From Metarhizium brunneum (lineage: Eukaryota > Ascomycota > Sordariomycetes > Hypocreales > Clavicipitaceae), in assembly GCF_013426205.1 (NCBI RefSeq), contig NC_089423.1, positions 5,270,001 to 5,334,000 of the forward strand: a stretch of 64,000 bases of DNA, given 5' to 3'. This document shows positions 22,899 to 34,492 of the stretch, in pieces. A program made the position numbers and the translations under genes. The stretch's first letter is position 1, and the number at the start of each line of letters is the position of its first letter. Below the pieces are notes generated by a model. The model saw only the letters and a program-made list of their open reading frames with translations, searched no databases and was not told where the DNA came from.

Positions 22899-23978
22899 TC
22901 ATGACTTCTTTTTGCTGTTGTAGACTGTGACAAAAGCATCCTTGTCCTTCATGGTCAAACCAACACGCTTGACTCTGCTCAGTCTGGCAAGGGCTTCTCC
23001 AACACGGTCAAGGACCCTTTGCTCCTCTGCTGATATGTCTGAAGAGCCATCTTTTCTGTGCCGCAGCTCATTAGTACCGTTGGAGGCATTAGCATTGCTG
23101 TTCTTAGTAGCAGCAGTGTTCATTTGGCTCTCCGCAATGCGGACCCGAATACAGATTGTAGGTCGCGAAAGCAGGTTCCACAGGAAACCGAGCCACAGTC
23201 CAGGGAGGGGCGTTGTGACATCTGCGGGAGTATATCGTAGGCTGACGGGGAAAATAGCGACATCAGAGGGGGCGTCGACCAAGGAGGGGCTGAGCGGCAG
23301 AATAGCCTTGCCATTGCTAGTGCCGCATTCTGGGAATACAGCAATCACGCGGTCGGGATAGGCTTTTAACAAGTCCTCGATTTGGACCAGTTTCACATTC
23401 GCGGGAGGTGTCATTTTGACCGGACTAAGCGCTTGCATGATTGCGCCAAACAAGCTGACATGCTGCACTCGTCTCTCCCCGGGGTATGATACAGTAAAGA
23501 TGGGATCGAAGATGGCGGCGAGATATACGGCATCGATGGGACTGGTGAAGTTGGCCGCAATGATGGAGCCCGGGTGAGGAAAACGATGCAGAGGTTGGCC
23601 CGATAGGGTTCCTCGCTTGACGCCATCCAGCTGCAGATCTACCCACCAGATGCCCGGGATAGCCATCAGACCCCAGAGTGCCATCTTGCGCGCGACAACG
23701 GGCAGCGGGAGGTGGTGGAAGAGCACAAAGTAGCTGGCGGCATAGGCGATGAAAAAGGGGAGTCGAAATATAAAGAGCACGGTGTGCGTTGCCAACGAGA
23801 CGACAGACAGAGGCGTGGTCACCGGGAGGAACGGCGAGATGCCAGTCGCTAGCAAACGTTGAAGTGGTTAGCTAATGAGACAGCTCACGCGACAGGACGG
23901 GGTAATCAAAGAAGCCCTCTCTACATTGCTTGAGCTTTGGTTCTTACCTCGATCCCGAAACTGGCTATACTTTTCCAT
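22899..23978 (-). CDS. PlsC-type acyltransferase (lysophospholipid acyltransferase-like)
   Basis: Membrane acyltransferase of the PlsC/VPS66-like group. Exons 23948-23978 and 22899-23848 (minus) give 326 residues; the 99-nt intron joins MEKYSQFRDR|ATGISPFLPV, the usual N terminus of fungal members. A long hydrophobic segment follows (LATHTVLFIFRLPFFIAYAA). Motif III is present (VIAVFPECGTSNGKAI) and motif IV-like VAIFPVSLRY follows. The first motif, normally NHxxxxD with catalytic His, reads NFTSPID, so the His position is Phe. Either this clade works without it or the enzyme is altered; see findings. The C terminus (AEEQRVLDRVGEALARLSRV) is typical of the group. Substrate (lysophosphatidic acid or other lysolipid) is unproved. 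Confidence 0.85.
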
Positions 23979-24952
23979 CTTGGCGATACTTGGCTGGAAG
24001 CTCTCCGGCAGAGTTATACGGCGCAGTGTAGAATAAGATCGATAGGCAGCCCTGTGAGCTTCACCAGAGTCGCTTTCGCCAATATGCACGGAGCAGCTTC
24101 GAGTAGCTGATGAGCCGTGGATAGAACAAAGTAATGGCAAAGTCGACGAGGAAAGAAGTCCGGCACCCCCTCGAACGACCTGGAGTATTGGCGATTCAGA
24201 GGGTGGAGCAATTTATCTATTGCGAGTGATGGGATGTGTGGACAAGGCCAGATTCGCCGCTCGCTGCTCCGTCGTCCGTCTCGGTTGCGACGCTCGCAAC
24301 TCACTGGTGGGATAAGCTTCTGCACGTCGGGGTTTAGGACGTCGGGTAGCTCAGGCTGGGGTGTGGGTGGTTTGGTTGGGTCAACCGGATCGACTTGGCT
24401 CGCCGTGGAGGGTGGGAACAATCAATGTTTCGCTGAGAACGTCATTTTTTGGCGTGCAACCCTGGAGGCATGTGAATGTTGGCGTTGCGGCGCAAGAGAG
24501 TGTGTTCATTTGACAGCTATGTTGGTGGTGTGGCTGAGCGAGGCTGAGAGAGACTTGTGTGGCGGCTTCGACGATGGTTGCCCCCCGCAACCCAGATAAA
24601 CAACGCCACACATTGATTATCTACGGGTTGACACGCTCAGCACACGGACAACCGGTTACTCCACCAGTACAAGACCGACCGGCCAAGTGAGTCCATGTGG
24701 GTTAGCCGAATAGCGTTTCGAAGCAATAGCACGCTTTGGCCCTTGGTTTCTTTTCTATGATCATATTCATCCCAACTTGAACACTCGTCAAACAAGCGAC
24801 TTGCCAGCACTCCCTTTGCGACAAGTCGACCGCGAGTACGGATCGAAGGAGCACGGCTCTCACCCTCGCCCGCTTTATTGTTCGTCACGACATCTGGGTT
24901 TCGCCACTAGGTGAATGGGAAATTTGATTCCGTGGGATATACACCATTCATC
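23979..24952. other. Divergent intergenic region
   Basis: About 970 bases between the acyltransferase and kinesin start codons. Open frames here are compositionally odd and have no motif. It likely holds two divergent promoters. Confidence 0.55.
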
Positions 24953-27900
24953 ATGGAGACTTCAGACGTACAGGTTGGTTTGCCCAAGTATGACGACCAT
25001 GTCCGATGCGCACGTACTGACCGTGATGGCGATTTTACTCCCAGTTGCAGCCTTTGCGAGCATCCAAGATCAGCCGTCTGCCAGGTCCAGCGGTCCACAC
25101 AGGACTGGCCGAACTGAACGAATCGCAACACAATGCTCGCGCGCAAACAGCAATTCCAGCTCCGCCTGGATTCAAGCCTCATCTGAAAAGAGAGATCCCA
25201 CAGCCGGGTAAGATACTGCCAAAGTCTTTGTGTGAGTGATGCGCCTCAGAAGCTTATCGACGACATGTCACCGCAGCACAACAACCCGATCCGAAGCGCA
25301 AACCTTTGGCCGACCGGGCTGCCGAGTATCCAGCGTCTGCTTCTATGTCTATCTCTACATCTGCTGCTAGTAAACTGGCTATCAAGGGACAAACTTTGCC
25401 ACAGGTGAGTTTTTAGGACAATTCCCAAGGCTCCTCAACACGATTGCCGTCAGGGCTGCTGTGATGCGTGTAGTTATCCGAAAATCTGACAACTCGACTC
25501 AGCTTAAGCGACCGACTCGACACGCTACAAATACAGCCGCCCCGACGTCACTGACCAGCTTTGCGAAGAGTTTCGGTCCCACCCGTAATCAAGTTGATCG
25601 ATCAAACCCAACAACGTTCCGATCTAGCCATGCCAGGTCAAAGAGTCAAGCCGCCAGGCCGCGGACGGCACACGGTCATCGGCCAGAAGAGCATTTCGAA
25701 GACACAACATCCACTAATGGTACGAATTTGAGCCCAAACCATGACAACAGCCTCCAAAACACGAAACTCAGACACATGAAGTCAACCCCAGCCTTTTCCC
25801 GCAGCAGAGAAAGTTCTCTTACAACAAAGTTCCGAAGCTTGAGCATATATGACAATGTCACACCGGCCGATGGATGTCGAGTGGCATCTAGACATGAATC
25901 AAGAACGACTTCTTCTTCTTCTTCATCTTCTTCAAACTCTACCCTCGCGCCGAATATCACAGTCAGAGCGAAGAGGGTGGAGCCGAAAGAAGCTCGCTCA
26001 GTTTCATCGGAGACTTAGGCAGTCCCTCCCAAGACACCGAGTAAATCGCAAATGATGAAGCAATTGGCCAAGGTGGAAAGTTGCATCTCATCATTCAAAA
26101 GCTCCCCAACCAAGTCCCCCTCTCCTCATAAATTCCTCAGGAAAGATTCTAACTTGGCCGCATTTGCAGCATGGGACGTTGACGGCAGAGTTGATAGCAT
26201 GGAATCGCAGTTCAAGGAGCTGAAAGATATGGTGAACACGACGCTTGTGGAACGGAAAGGTCACGAGGATGCCCTTGAACTTGCCAAGACCAGAGGTAAG
26301 TCACCATTTCGAGGTTCACTTGGACGTGAGAGCAGCCGTGCTAATGACGGCTGTAGTCTCGGAGCTTGAAGAGCATCGCCAGAGACTGGAGGAGCGAAAC
26401 GAAGCCCTGAGAACAGACCTCGACGTGGCAAGAAACGAAAACAGGCAGGCAAAGTACGAGTTAGAGAGGCTCCAGTGGCAGCAAAAGCGAGACATCGAAG
26501 ACCTGAACAGGCGGCATCGGGACACCATTGATGATCTCTCTAGGCAACACAGGACGGTTGTCGAGGATCTCAGCAAAGAATTGGATCAGTTAAAAGATGA
26601 AGAAACAAAAGAGCACCAGGCCAGAATTGATGCGCTGAATCGACACTATCAGCAAGAATTGGAAGACGAGCGCCAAAAGAAAGACCGAGAGATCCAGGAC
26701 CTCAGGGCACGCATGGGCAACGAACAACAAGACTTGAATCTAGAGCTGCAGCGGAAAGATCGAGAAATCCGAGACGCTAGACTAGAGTGCGACAGTCTAA
26801 GGGACGACCTCGAGCGTGAGAAGTCACTCAAAGGCAGCCTCCAGACAAACATTACAGAGCTATCCGCGGCAAACACCACGCTAGAAGCCAAGATCAACTC
26901 GCTTCGCTCCCACGTAGAATTCCTAGAATCTGATAGCAAAGCACAATCGGACTCGTTTGCCAGTATGGAGGCGAGGCTGCAAGAGGCTCTTGCTGCGGCC
27001 GACGAAGCCCGTCAAAAGCTCATCAAGGAAGAAACTGAGAGGCGGGTCCTTTTCAATAAATACCAGGAACTCAAGGGCAACATACGCGTCATGTGCCGAG
27101 TTCGGCCTGCTCTTACCGACGATGCCTCCGTAGAAGCTGGCATTTTGTTCCCCGATGAGAAGACGTCGGCAGAAATTGTTCTGGCGGGACCTGAAGAGAA
27201 GAGCAGTCTCGGTGTTGTGTCAAGAAAGAACTATCCTTTCGAGTTTGACCGCGTCTTCGCCCCCGTCGTTCAGAATGAAGAAATCTTTGGAGAAATCTCT
27301 CAGCTCGTCCAGAGTGCTTTGGATGGCTACAATGTCTGCATCTTCTGCTATGGCCAAACGGGGTCTGGAAAGACCTACACCATGTCCGCCGAGGATGGCA
27401 TGATTCCCAGAGCTACGCACATGATATACGACACCATGACAAAACTCAAGGAGAAGTCATGGGAATACACAATGGAGGGTTCATTTGTGGAAGTCTACAA
27501 TGAGGAACTAAACGACCTTCTTGCTCCCAACGACCGGTCTGCGGAGGCAAGGTCAAGAAAGTTGGAGATCCGCCACGATGAAGCCCGCAAGCAGACAACC
27601 ATTGTTAACTGCAAGACGGTCCAGCTCAACTCTGCGTCTAGTGTGGAACGAATCCTCGAGGAAGCACAAAAGAACCGGTCAGTTGCCGCCACCAAGGCAA
27701 ACGAACGGTCTTCGCGGTCTCACAGCGTGTTCATCCTGAAGCTCGTCGGTGAGAACATGGCTACCGGCGAGCGGTGTGAAGGCACCTTGAATCTCGTTGA
27801 CTTGGCTGGATCGGAGCGCTTGAAGCACTCACAAGCCGAGGGCGATCGGATGAAGGAGACACAGAATATCAATAAGAGCTTGAGCTGTCTCGGTGACGTG

Positions 27901-28190
27901 ATTGAGGCTCTTGGCAGAGGATCTGGTCATGTTCCGTACAGAAACTCCAAGCTCACGCACCTGTTGCAATACAGTTTAGGCGGCAACAGCAAAACACTCA
28001 TGTTTGTCATGGTTTCACCATTAGAGACGCACCTGAAGGAAACGCTGACAAGCTTACGCTTTGCTACAAAGGTAACGATTGCTTGTCCCTCCAGATCAGG
28101 GTCCGACGAGATGCTAATGACACAAACTAGGTGCATAATACCCACATCGGCACGGCCAAAGCAACCAAGAAAATCAGGGGATCCGAATAA
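24953..28190 (+). CDS. Kinesin-14 (C-terminal motor, Kar3/KlpA type)
   Basis: Minus-end-directed microtubule motor acting in spindle assembly and nuclear division. Exons: 24953-24973, 25045-25207, 25277-25404, 25503-25961, 26019-26295, 26357-28071, 28131-28190, total about 940 residues. The tail is Ser/Pro-rich with GLAELNESQHNAR, a hallmark of this subfamily. It is followed by a long coiled coil (SELEEHRQRLEERNEALRTD onward, about 250 residues) and the neck YQELKGNIRVMCRVRP, placing the motor last. Motor motifs: P-loop GQTGSGKTYT, switch I NERSSRSHS, switch II LVDLAGSERL, and HVPYRNSKLTHLLQ. The last 60-nt exon completes FATK|VHNTHIGTAKATK. The intron at 25962-26018 (donor GTCAGA) and the first short exon are tentative; the motor region is certain. 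Confidence 0.93.
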
Positions 28191-29174
28191 GTGTCGAAAA
28201 GGTCAATTATGAGTGTGCGACTAAAGGGTTACGAAATTAAACGATGTACGCAAGCATAGTCTGGTTAGATTTGTTTCTTGGTGGAGTTTGGAAAATCTGA
28301 TTTGGTAGGGTAGCGCGCTTTTGGTTTGGACGCAGATGACTAGAGTTGAGCTTGTACAGATGCTCCAGGCCTAGTAGGTTTACGATGCATATTTTTCGTC
28401 TCATTTCGGTTTGTTTGTGAATCTAGAGTTGGTAAGTGTGTGTGAGGACCGCTCGTAACGTCTCGACCTTTGGTGACGTATCGCTGTTGCTACATCGCAC
28501 GCACATAGACTGCTCGGCGGTCGTCGGGGCCGTTGCGCACTTGGCTTGAGAGATGAGACAGCAAATGGCCTTGTGAAGCTGGGTAACGGAGAGCTTGATC
28601 AAGGGCATCCCCGTGCGCTCAGCGTAGCCTTGTTCCGCCCTGTTGTGCGGTGCTTGGACAGGCCACAGTCGGGAGACAGGCCGGACAAGAGGCCACCATC
28701 GTCACAGAAGACGAGTGACCAATTCCCCGGCATGAATTTCGCCATTGAGCATGCCCGTCGGCAACTATGTTGGCTACCGACTTATTTGAATTGAAGCAAG
28801 TACAGAGACTCAAAAACATTGCGTGTTGGAACTTGGTGGTAATGAATTGTGGAGGTGAGCGCGAGCGGCGTGGTTTCCTATTCGTCCACTGCTCAATGTC
28901 AGCCGCCTGAACTGACCATGAACCAAGGCTCGAAGCTGACCGCAAGGCGTCTCGTTCACGCGCATATGAATACCTTTGAAACTCGTGCCCATTGAAAAGA
29001 CGAATATAAATAATACCCCAGCCTTACAAAGGCCTGCATTGATCTTCAACACGCGGGCCTGATGATCACGGTCGACACAACTGTTTTTTTTTCTCTTTTG
29101 CCTCATTCACGCAGCAAGTTGAGACCAAACCTCAGCTCATCGGCCCGCCACGCTCTCACGAGTCACGACTCGCC
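28191..29174. other. Intergenic region, about 1.0 kb
   Basis: No gene supported. A T-rich run just before 29100 and a CT-rich stretch lie before the next start codon. Confidence 0.55.
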
Positions 29175-30020
29175 ATGGAGCGTGGTCTACAGACCTCCAT
29201 GTGGGCGGCGGGAATGCCCTCATCACGCCGGACATACGACCTAGCCCGGCACGACACAAGGTCCAGGTCGTTGCCACCGCCCATGTCCGGCTTCGCGGCG
29301 CCCTCAGCAACGTCGACATCAACGCCCGGCTCACACACCACCACTACCACCACCACCATCACCCCCTTCCTCCCGGCGACACAAGCACCCGCAGCAGCAA
29401 ACGCGGGCTGTCCCTCCCGTGTCAAATCCTTCCGCCGCTTCGAGCAGGCCTGCCGGCGGGTGCGCTGGAAATGCATCGACCTCGGGAACTCGTACAGCCG
29501 TGCCCTGGACCCCGCCGACTGCCACTTTACTGCGGCTGACGCCGAGATGAACTTCAAGGTTGATTTCCACGAGTTCTACGCGTGGATCGAGCAGGCTATT
29601 GTGCTTTTGCTCCGGATCTTTGGGGTGTCTGTGAAAGGGGGCAGCTCGTGGTGGGATGGGACACGGCCCGCCGGCAACTCATCGCATGCGTACCATCACA
29701 ATGTGCTGAAGGCGCTCGAGGAGGAGGAAAATCCGCTGTACGGCATACTGGGGAGCGGAGACGTCCACAAGGCGCTTTGGGAGGCGAAGAAGCTGCGCAA
29801 TAGGTGGAAGGATGCGTCCGAGGACAAGGAGACGCCGCCTCTGAAGATGTATAATTTGCACTGGATTGTTGCCGAGATACTCGAGGGGCTGGAAAAGGCA
29901 TATCTTTTGGCCAAGGAAGAGGTTGGGGATGATTTGCAGAACAGCAATGACGACGGGATGGCTGTCGAGAATGGCCGGGACTGGGAGTGGATGGTTGAGA
30001 GCATGGATTGGGAGGCGTGA
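29175..30020 (+). CDS. Conserved fungal protein of unknown function
   Basis: Single-exon frame of 281 residues starting at a good ATG context (CGCCATGG). The first 85 residues are low-complexity (Thr/Ser/Pro, including a run of Thr). The rest is a helical domain with ordinary coding composition: CPSRVKSFRRFEQACRRV, DFHEFYAWIEQAIVLLLRIFGV, YHHNVLKALEEEENPLYGIL, HKALWEAKKLRNRWKDA, and an acidic C terminus rich in Trp (DWEWMVESMDWEA). I recognise no domain, signal peptide or membrane segment. Heavy codon bias toward G/C in the third position supports that it is real. Function unknown. Confidence 0.72.
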   Translation: MERGLQTSMWAAGMPSSRRTYDLARHDTRSRSLPPPMSGFAAPSATSTSTPGSHTTTTTTTITPFLPATQAPAAANAGCPSRVKSFRRFEQACRRVRWKCIDLGNSYSRALDPADCHFTAADAEMNFKVDFHEFYAWIEQAIVLLLRIFGVSVKGGSSWWDGTRPAGNSSHAYHHNVLKALEEEENPLYGILGSGDVHKALWEAKKLRNRWKDASEDKETPPLKMYNLHWIVAEILEGLEKAYLLAKEEVGDDLQNSNDDGMAVENGRDWEWMVESMDWEA

Positions 30021-30178
30021 GGGTATTGGATACATATACCGAGTAATTCATAGACGAGGAGACGGGTGGTATTGGGGCCGCTGTGATTTTTTATTGGGCT
30101 GGTGGTTAACGATCCACTGCATGCAGATTTATTCACTGACACTCCGATCTAGTTGTACATTAGACGGCGTGTGCAAGA

Positions 30179-32009
30179 TCAGCTTGGACGCCCGAGGATA
30201 ATATCAGACGCCCGGTCTGCGACGGCGTAAACCGTCGCCGTTAAATGTCCACTAAACTGCATTGGCAGCACGGACGCATCCACCACTCTCACATTTTTTG
30301 TCCCGTACACCTTCAGCTTGGAGTCGACTACGCCGCCGAGTTCCTTGGACATCATGGACGCGGTCCCGATGGCATGGGAGTTGGAACTGCTCGAGTCTGC
30401 GAGGAACTTGTTCCACTGCTCATCCGTGGCCCCCGGTGGCAGTACCGTTGCGTTGGGATCAAATTGGCCCGTGATTATTTCCTTCACAGGTGAGGTGGCC
30501 CAGAATTCGACGCCTATTTTGCCCGACTCAACCTGGGTGGCAAGGTCAAAGTCTATGGAGAAGTATCTGGGGTCAATGACGGGGTTGTTAATGTCGTCGA
30601 TGGAGCTCATGTGAACGCTTCCTCTACCAAAGGGCATGAGGTCCCAGTATGAAGTACCGATCTTGTCTCCCTGGGCGGCGGAAAGGATCTCGGCAAGTGT
30701 GGCATGTGTATTGAAGATGGCATTGTACTGAATCTCCAAGACGCGCTCCAGGGCGGAAGCATTTAAGCCGCCGTGGCTGGCCTGCGCGAGCTGCCGAGCC
30801 CATGGGCCAAGTTTTGCCCGGGTATCATTTGCGACCTTGTCGATGGTACTGCCGTAAATATCTGCCGCGGTTACAAATGTACTGTATGGAGTGTAGCCTT
30901 TGACTGTGGCATTGGTGGTGTAGAAGAAGGAGCTGAGTGCTTGGTCGATCATGTTCTCTCCGACGGCTGGTAAATCAACCACTACCTTGACGCCTTTCTG
31001 CTTGAGCAGGTTAGGGTTCCCGATGCCGGAATGCTCTAGAACAAGAGGTGTTCGCAATGCTCCTGCTGAGATGATGACTTCTTTCCTGGCTTTGGCAATC
31101 CTCCTTTTCCCGTCAGGGCCAAGATATTCCACGCCGGCGGCCTCGGCTCCCGATGCTGCATTCGTATCCTTCCAAAGCAATTTGGATACTGTACCATTGA
31201 GGTGTTTGAGGTTTTGGCGGCTTATAATGGGCCAGTAGAATGCAGTGGCAGAATCCCATCGTTTATTCTCCTTTGGGTCCATAGTTTGTGGCCAAACGCT
31301 GAATCATTTGGTTGTTCCTCCGTTGACATCTCTGTTCACATCCTCTTTCATGACGGCCCAGGAATCTCTGAGCGTATCGTACAGTGGACCATTTTCAAGG
31401 GCTGGGTTGAAGGCTACATGCAGCTCGCCGCTGGTTCCGTGATACCGAGGTTCAATCGACGCCCCGACTTGAATTTGCGCCGGTGCCGGTGGGAATATCG
31501 TTTCAACCTTTTTGTAGTACTTGAACATTGCGGCCCAATTCCAACCGGGATTTCCCAACTGCTCCCATGCATCAAACTGAGCCTTGTGCCCGCGAATATA
31601 TGTCATGCCTTCCTTTCATGTCAATAAATATGCCACAAAAAAACAGGACACAACGACTCGGCCCAGACTCACCATTGATCAAGCTTGTGCCTCCTATGCC
31701 CTTTCCCGCATCAAATGTAATTACACGATTGCTGGCATTGGCTTGTGGAACTGTTTTGTAGGCCCAATCTGTTGAAGTCCCCAGATTGTTCAGCCATATC
31801 ATCGGGTTTGTGACATTCGGGTTGCTTCGCTGGTCGGCACCTGGATCGATGACAGCCACTGAGATGTTGGGATACCGGGACAATCTGTTTGCCACCACGT
31901 TGCCAGCAGTACCTGCACCCACGATCACGTAGTCAAAGTCTGTCGTCGCACAAGCTGGCGGCAATGCCAAAGCCGCCAGCACAGCTGATCCTAGGATCAA
32001 TTTGTTCAT
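30179..32009 (-). pseudogene. GMC oxidoreductase, interrupted by one in-frame TGA
   Basis: Secreted FAD-dependent glucose-methanol-choline oxidoreductase (aryl-alcohol oxidase/choline dehydrogenase type). Exons 31673-32009 and 30179-31608 (minus) make a 588-codon frame. Signal peptide MNKLILGSAVLAALALPPACA, then the FAD dinucleotide fold DYVIVGAGTAGNVVANRLS, GIGGTSLING|MTYIRG across the 64-nt intron, RKEVIISAGALRTPLVLEHSG, and the active-site pair NSHAIGTASM and GHLTATVYAVADRA. Codon 214 (31304-31306) is TGA; both sides are intact, in the same frame and family-typical (DVNGGTTK before, FSVWPQTMDPKENKRW after). No intron with valid phase can remove it. Everything else is full length, so the lesion looks recent, unless it is a sequencing error or a read-through site. 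Confidence 0.85.
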
Positions 32010-32903
32010 CTTTAAAATTCTGCTCAGTACCCTGTACTTTGGTTCCCTCCAGAGTTGGTGAGCAGGAAAAGCGGCAGCACGTGCGTCGCGAGCGCTACAT
32101 AAATACTTTCCTGCATACTATTGAGGTCATGACATACTACCGTCCCAAGTCGCTGAGAGCATGACAGCCTCGTTAGCAGCACACTCGATGCTCATGATGG
32201 GCCCGTCGGATGTAAGACGCGGGGCATCTGGGGTTGAGCAAGGAATCACGACCGGATGGATGACGGAGAGTGTCAGCATTATCCATGCTAGTGGACTCAA
32301 CGTCAGCCAAGGTGCTGGACATTGTTCGGTGTGTTGTTTGCTGCCGCCACTCGAATAAGATGGAGCTGCGGGAAGAGAGGCTGCATAACAATGCACAAGT
32401 CAATGATTTTGTCCCGTAATATTTGTGAAAGTCAAGAGGCTCGGCCTCTGCTTCTGAGGTTGTATTTGTGTCTGCTTGCTTGTAGCCCAACTTAGATATC
32501 TTGGATGGGCCTCAGGCCTGTTTGTTGTCTGCGAAACAGCGGACGGTTTTTCGGTTTTTCAATGTCCATGTCAAAGTTGACAGTTCAGTCGGCTTCGTGA
32601 CAGGGGCCAGGCGTCTGGGGTGAAGCTCAGGACATCTGGAGGCCCACCAGACGTTGGCCGTTTGAGTTTAGCCGTTCGGGCCATTGTGTCGACTCCCGAT
32701 GTCGAGTCGATGCCCCCACAACGTCCACAAACCCCAAGTCGTGGTCAACTTCCACTCTTCACAGACGGCTTCGCATCCATTGATAACCCCAATTGGGATG
32801 GCCTATCTTTCACATGCACTACGCTCTTGAGGTTCGACTCTGTTGCTAGAAAATATCCCATAATCAGCTCGTTTGAGCTTCCAACACTTCCCCCGTCAGT
32901 CAC
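32010..32903. other. Divergent intergenic region
   Basis: About 890 bases between the GMC oxidoreductase and DNA glycosylase start codons. No gene supported; presumably two promoters. Confidence 0.55.
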
Positions 32904-34001
32904 ATGGCCGCCTCGGCTGCGGCTCCTTTACGGCGAAGTGCCAGGAACGTGAAGAAGGAAGCTGCCGTGGAAACCAAGATACGTTCCGGCGACAAACAGG
33001 CTGCATCGCATGCAATTAAGCGCAGTGCTTCACCAAACCTACCAAAGAGGCCCAACGCCAAAAAGGTCAAGGCTGAGCCTGTGTCGCCTTCAGCCAAGCA
33101 CATCTCAACAATCAGCGCTCGGGATTTGGGTAGTATCAAGACGGAGACGGCCAAAGCGGACATTCTCAAAGAGCGCAAACTCAAGTCCTTCTCTGCTTTT
33201 TCGAAAAAATCCCCGTACCCAGACTTTGCACGCCCAACCGCGGAAGAATGCAGGGCTGCTCACAAGATTCTGGCCAAACGCCACGGCGAGCGGCTTCGCC
33301 CAGAAGAAGTTGTCGCCCCGACCAATGCCGCCGGCTGCGGAGATTCGCCGTCGGTCCTAGATGCCCTGGTGCGCACAATTCTGTCACAGAACACAAGCAA
33401 CAAGAACAGCACCCGGGCCAAACTGAGCATGGATGAAGAATACGGCGGTAGCGATAAGTGGGAAGAGATTGCCAATGGTGGCCAAGCGAGGCTGGAGAAG
33501 TCGATTCAAACCGGTGGCTTGGCCGCCACCAAGAGCAAAGTCATCATTGGCATTCTGCAGCACACAAAGGCAAAATACGGCGTCTACTCGCTTGACCACT
33601 TGTTTGAGGCGTCGGACGAGGATGCCATGAAGGAGATGATTTCCTTTCAGGGGGTAGGGCCAAAAACGGCAAGCTGCGTATTGCTGTTCTGCTTGCAGCG
33701 CCCAAGCTTTGCTGTCGACACCCACGTCCACCGCATTACCGGGCTCCTTGGCTGGCGACCAGCTGCTGCTGGCAGAGAAGAAACGCAGGCCCATTTGGAT
33801 GCGGTTGTCCCCGATGAAGAGAAATACCCTCTGCATGTACTGTTTGTGACCCACGGCAGACAATGCGAAGAGTGCAAGGCTGGTGGGGGCAATGCGAAGA
33901 CCTGTGAGCTACGGAGAGTCTTTAAAAACGGCCGCTTTACTCCTCCGAGGAAGACCATTAAAGATGAGGATGATGGCAACATCAAGAAAGAGGAGGATTA
34001 G
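32904..34001 (+). CDS. HhH-GPD DNA glycosylase (endonuclease III-like)
   Basis: Base-excision repair glycosylase, probably nuclear. Single exon of 365 residues. The first 100 residues are basic and Ala/Lys-rich, suited to nuclear targeting. The catalytic domain begins with LDALVRTILSQNTSNKNS, the usual Nth/MutY-fold start. The helix-hairpin-helix is ISFQGVGPKTASCVLLFCL with the catalytic Lys, and the catalytic Asp is in FAVDTHVHRITGLLGW. The C-terminal Cys group reads CEECKAGGGNAKTC, only three cysteines in a non-standard spacing, so a complete 4Fe-4S cluster as in E. coli Nth is unlikely; this pattern is, as far as I recall, common in fungal homologues. The tail is acidic/basic and disordered. 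No intron is needed; the ATG at 32904 follows a stop-containing leader. Confidence 0.9.
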   Translation: MAASAAAPLRRSARNVKKEAAVETKIRSGDKQAASHAIKRSASPNLPKRPNAKKVKAEPVSPSAKHISTISARDLGSIKTETAKADILKERKLKSFSAFSKKSPYPDFARPTAEECRAAHKILAKRHGERLRPEEVVAPTNAAGCGDSPSVLDALVRTILSQNTSNKNSTRAKLSMDEEYGGSDKWEEIANGGQARLEKSIQTGGLAATKSKVIIGILQHTKAKYGVYSLDHLFEASDEDAMKEMISFQGVGPKTASCVLLFCLQRPSFAVDTHVHRITGLLGWRPAAAGREETQAHLDAVVPDEEKYPLHVLFVTHGRQCEECKAGGGNAKTCELRRVFKNGRFTPPRKTIKDEDDGNIKKEED

Positions 34002-34492
34002 AACTGGGGGGGTTGCGGGGTATTCTTGCATTAATAATTTTGGTTTCCTTGAAAGATAAGCATTGCTGATCGAGGGGACTAGACAGCCTGGGGATTATGT
34101 CTTTGGGTCATCATGTACAACACAACAGAATATGGTGATAGCTTTCATCATTTCATTCAGTCCACCAGACCGGAACCTGTTCAATCTGAGTGATGGGAGA
34201 GTAAGATGAAGGCAATGCTTGTCTACAATAGCCTGTTCCTACCTTCACGATTCGTCGATGGGCCCAAACAGACTAACCAACAGGCTAGCTATTGGGATCT
34301 CCACCGTCTAGAGCTATTGATTATAGATTGCAAGCACCGTGGCTCTATATCCTGCTCGATGGATCAAGTAGTTTTATTTCATCTCCTGGCCTCGCTTGGA
34401 ATCGAGACGCTCCCACTTCACCATCCTCTAGGGGCCCAAGACTTGGTCTATGGTAGGTTGCTTTGCAATCAAATAACTTGGAATATTGCATC
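34002..34492. other. Convergent intergenic region
   Basis: About 490 bases between converging 3' ends. No gene supported. Confidence 0.55.

Noticed and set aside
29596..30142. Minus-strand frames of about 150 codons
   Set aside because: Antisense shadows of the 281-residue gene at 29175-30020.
31290..31345. A short intron that would splice out the GMC TGA
   Set aside because: Candidate GT/AG pairs give introns of 30-42 nt, too short, and the phases do not match.
32820..32860. GGTTCGACTC, similar to a tRNA B box
   Set aside because: No matching A box, no cloverleaf stems and no acceptor stem could be found around it.
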